Shown piece by piece: positions 23,940 to 25,018 of a DNA stretch of 25,018 bases. The stretch covers positions 1-25,018 of the forward strand of contig LJUI01000031.1 in NCBI GenBank assembly GCA_001303705.1, written 5' to 3'. A program made the position numbers and the translations under genes. Below the pieces are notes generated by a model. It saw only the letters and a program-made list of their open reading frames with translations. It ran no database searches and was not told the DNA's origin. The number at the start of each line of letters is the position of its first letter. Position 1 is the first letter of the stretch. Source of the DNA: a candidate division TA06 bacterium SM23_40. GTDB lineage: Bacteria; LJUI01; SM1-40.

Positions 23940-24410
23940 TTACGTGACCTGTTCTGTGCCTCGTTTCTGCGCTGCACAGGCTTTGCAGACTCCCCGGAGC
24001 TGAATGTGGATCGTCTTCACATCTCCCAACCTACGAACGGATACGGGAGTTGAGAAGTCCTCGAGCTCCCGACTGTAGAAATCGCGAATCAGCCCGCATT
24101 CTGTACATATGAAGTGGTGGTGGTGATCCGTGTTCGCATCGAACCGCACTCGAGCCGGCAGGACCTCCACCCTGGATATCAAATGTCCCTGTTCCAGGAG
24201 TGCGAGCGTCCTGTAGACAGTATCGAGTGAGACCGTTGGCATTCGGGTACGGACGCAATTGAAGATGGTCTCCGCGTCGGGGTGATCTTCCGTCTGCGCG
24301 ATCTCGCGGAAGATCTCCAGGCGCTGGTGGGTTAGTTTAAGGCCCCTAGCTCTCAGAGCTTCGACGAAGGTCTCGATGCGCCGTTCAATATCCTCGTTAG
24401 TCAGTGCCAT
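23940..24410 (-). CDS. perR: PerR-type peroxide-sensing repressor (Fur family)
   Basis: This 156-residue Fur-family DNA-binding regulator has a winged helix ([19 protein letters not shown]) and a metal-binding dimerisation domain. The regulatory metal ligands of B. subtilis PerR (His37, Asp85, His91, His93, Asp104) correspond to His43, Asp91, His97, His99 and Asp110, and the structural zinc cysteines (96, 99, 136, 139) to Cys102, 105, 142 and 145. All nine show the same +6 shift, and Asp110 is Asp rather than the Glu typical of Fur, which favours PerR. With Fe2+ bound, such proteins lose DNA binding on H2O2 oxidation. ATG 24410 is chosen for AGGGG spacing; ATG 24413 just before it is possible. 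It heads the perR-katA-ccp cluster and has a consensus promoter. Confidence 0.93.
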   Translation of the reverse strand: MALTNEDIERRIETFVEALRARGLKLTHQRLEIFREIAQTEDHPDAETIFNCVRTRMPTVSLDTVYRTLALLEQGHLISRVEVLPARVRFDANTDHHHHFICTECGLIRDFYSRELEDFSTPVSVRRLGDVKTIHIQLRGVCKACAAQKRGTEQVT

Positions 24411-24451
24411 CATCCGCCCCTGTACTGGCTGCAAGCTGTTCTTAAATAGGA

Positions 24452-24479
24452 ATTATATGCAATTAGTGCTCTGTGTCAA
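24452..24479 (-). promoter_or_regulatory. Consensus promoter for perR, with AT-rich possible autoregulatory site
   Basis: On the minus strand: TTGACA (24479-24474), a 16-bp spacer and TATAAT (24457-24452), both perfect. The surrounding AT-rich tract TAATTGCATATAATTCC resembles Fur/PerR-type operators in composition but is not a clean 7-1-7 dyad, so autoregulation is only inferred. Confidence 0.8.
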
Positions 24480-24733
24480 GTTCTTTTTTTTCGCCTTCCC
24501 CGAAGATAGTCGAACCGCTCTCATTTCTGTCCTTTTTGGATTCCGGATTGCGGGGCGTGGCGCGATGCACGTGAGTGCCGTCAGGGCATTCACACGTGGA
24601 CATCCCGGTGCAGACCGGACACAGATGATCATGGCATCGGCCACCGGGGTGTGCTGAGGGGGACACCTGGATCGGCTCTTGCCGGGACGAAGAGCGCATC
24701 TCTCTACGGCACAAGGATTGGGGTGATGGTGCT

Positions 24734-24820
24734 GCTCGTGTGTCCCTTGGGTGTCCGGTCCACGTTGAGCGTGATGCTGTTCCATATCGGACGGTCTGGG
24801 GCACTAACCCTGGAAGCCAC
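24734..24820 (+). repeat. Divergent L-like repeat (fourth copy)
   Basis: Its left end matches L2 at 14 of 16 positions (CTCGTGTGTCCCTTGG) and its right end at about 18 of 25 (TCTGGGGCACTAACCCTGGAAGCCA), with a small indel between. A GGG, 7-nt loop GCACTAA, CCC hairpin is kept. The downstream GAGGCGCAGAAC also resembles the sequence after L2 (GAGGCAGAAC). Confidence 0.5.
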
Positions 24821-24879
24821 CAGGCCGAGGCGCAGAACTGCTCCAGAGGGCGGGTTTTGTTTTGCATAACCGCCGTACC

Positions 24880-25018
24880 GAGCAGGCCGTCAGGCGACAT
24901 GGAAGAGCGGGCCATCAGGCGACAGGTCGAGCGTGCCATCAGGCGATACGGTCGAGCGGGCCATCGGGCGATACGGCCGAGCGGGCCTCAGGCGATACGG
25001 CCGAGCGGGCTATCTGGC
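24880..25018. repeat. Tandem array of ~25-bp units running off the window
   Basis: At least 5.6 abutting units of 24-25 bp, each built as GAGCGGGCCATCAGGCGATA plus CGGYC, with small indels and substitutions. There are no spacers. It continues beyond the edge, so copy number is a minimum. The unit differs in sequence and length from the array at 5142-5370. Confidence 0.88.

Larger units (their letters stand above)
24411..25018. other. 608-bp region upstream of perR: promoter, dyad, L-like repeat, tandem array
   Basis: From left to right: the perR promoter (24452-24479), a T8 run, the hairpin CACGTG-A-GTGCC ... GGGCAT-TCA-CACGTG (24568-24598), a divergent L repeat (24734-24820) and a ~25-bp tandem array (24880 to the edge). 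A minus-strand frame with Cys pairs (24463-24939) spans these repeats and I do not consider it coding. Confidence 0.55.

Noticed and set aside
24463-24939. 158-residue minus-strand frame with several Cys
   Set aside because: It spans the L-like repeat and the tandem array and overlaps the perR promoter region; composition looks non-coding.

Overview
The window is a high-GC stretch of a Gram-negative-type genome. Three traits point to a poorly cultured lineage of the FCB superphylum (Eisenbacteria/Krumholzibacteriota-like): several large secreted proteins, FlgD/T9SS-type C-terminal modules carrying YPNPF motifs on two of them, and paired right-handed beta-helix proteins with the N-terminal 'HVPQEYPTIQAG' motif. 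This assignment is inference; no rRNA or other phylogenetic marker is present except accA and one tRNA.

Layout. 1-3159 (+): accA, cut by the left edge, then a DUF4388 protein, a hotdog acyl-CoA thioesterase overlapping it by 4 nt, and a two-TM protein. 3210-5144: a secreted subtilase with a FlgD-like C-terminal module. A tandem array (17-bp units, then 22-bp units) starts exactly at its stop codon, followed by a four-TM protein. 6091-6166: tRNA-Asn(GTT) with a good promoter. 6155-10298: two single-gene segments in tandem, each bounded by a copy of the tRNA-Asn 3' end. The first carries a seven-repeat propeller-like secreted protein; the second carries an AAA/DUF4143 ATPase on the minus strand with a strong promoter and palindromic operator. 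10663-14571: two tandem paralogous Cys-rich beta-helix secreted proteins. 15059-16534: B12-binding radical SAM protein. 17115-20448: 2TM protein, SAM methyltransferase, DUF1028-TPR protein, SnoaL-like protein and a Cys-motif protein of unknown function. 20666-24410 (-): perR, catalase and a di-heme cytochrome c peroxidase form a peroxide-defence cluster, with perR transcribed first. 24411-25018 holds a divergent dispersed-repeat copy and a ~25-bp tandem array that runs off the window.

The most unusual feature is the tRNA-Asn locus. A 101-bp sequence (X) starts at the tRNA 3' end and recurs, ungapped at 86/101 identity, 2,291 bp downstream. A 98-bp sequence (L) ends on the tRNA-3'-like 13-mer and recurs, ungapped at 82/98, 1,840 bp further on. 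The order tRNA-X-cargo-L-core-X-cargo-L-core is what tandem site-specific insertion into a tRNA 3' end would leave, but no integrase is visible. L-like copies near 16.7 and 24.7 kb show that L is also a dispersed family with a conserved 7-nt-loop hairpin.

The only genes that clearly work together are perR-katA-ccp (peroxide sensing and removal). The secreted proteins probably form part of the cell-surface or exported inventory.
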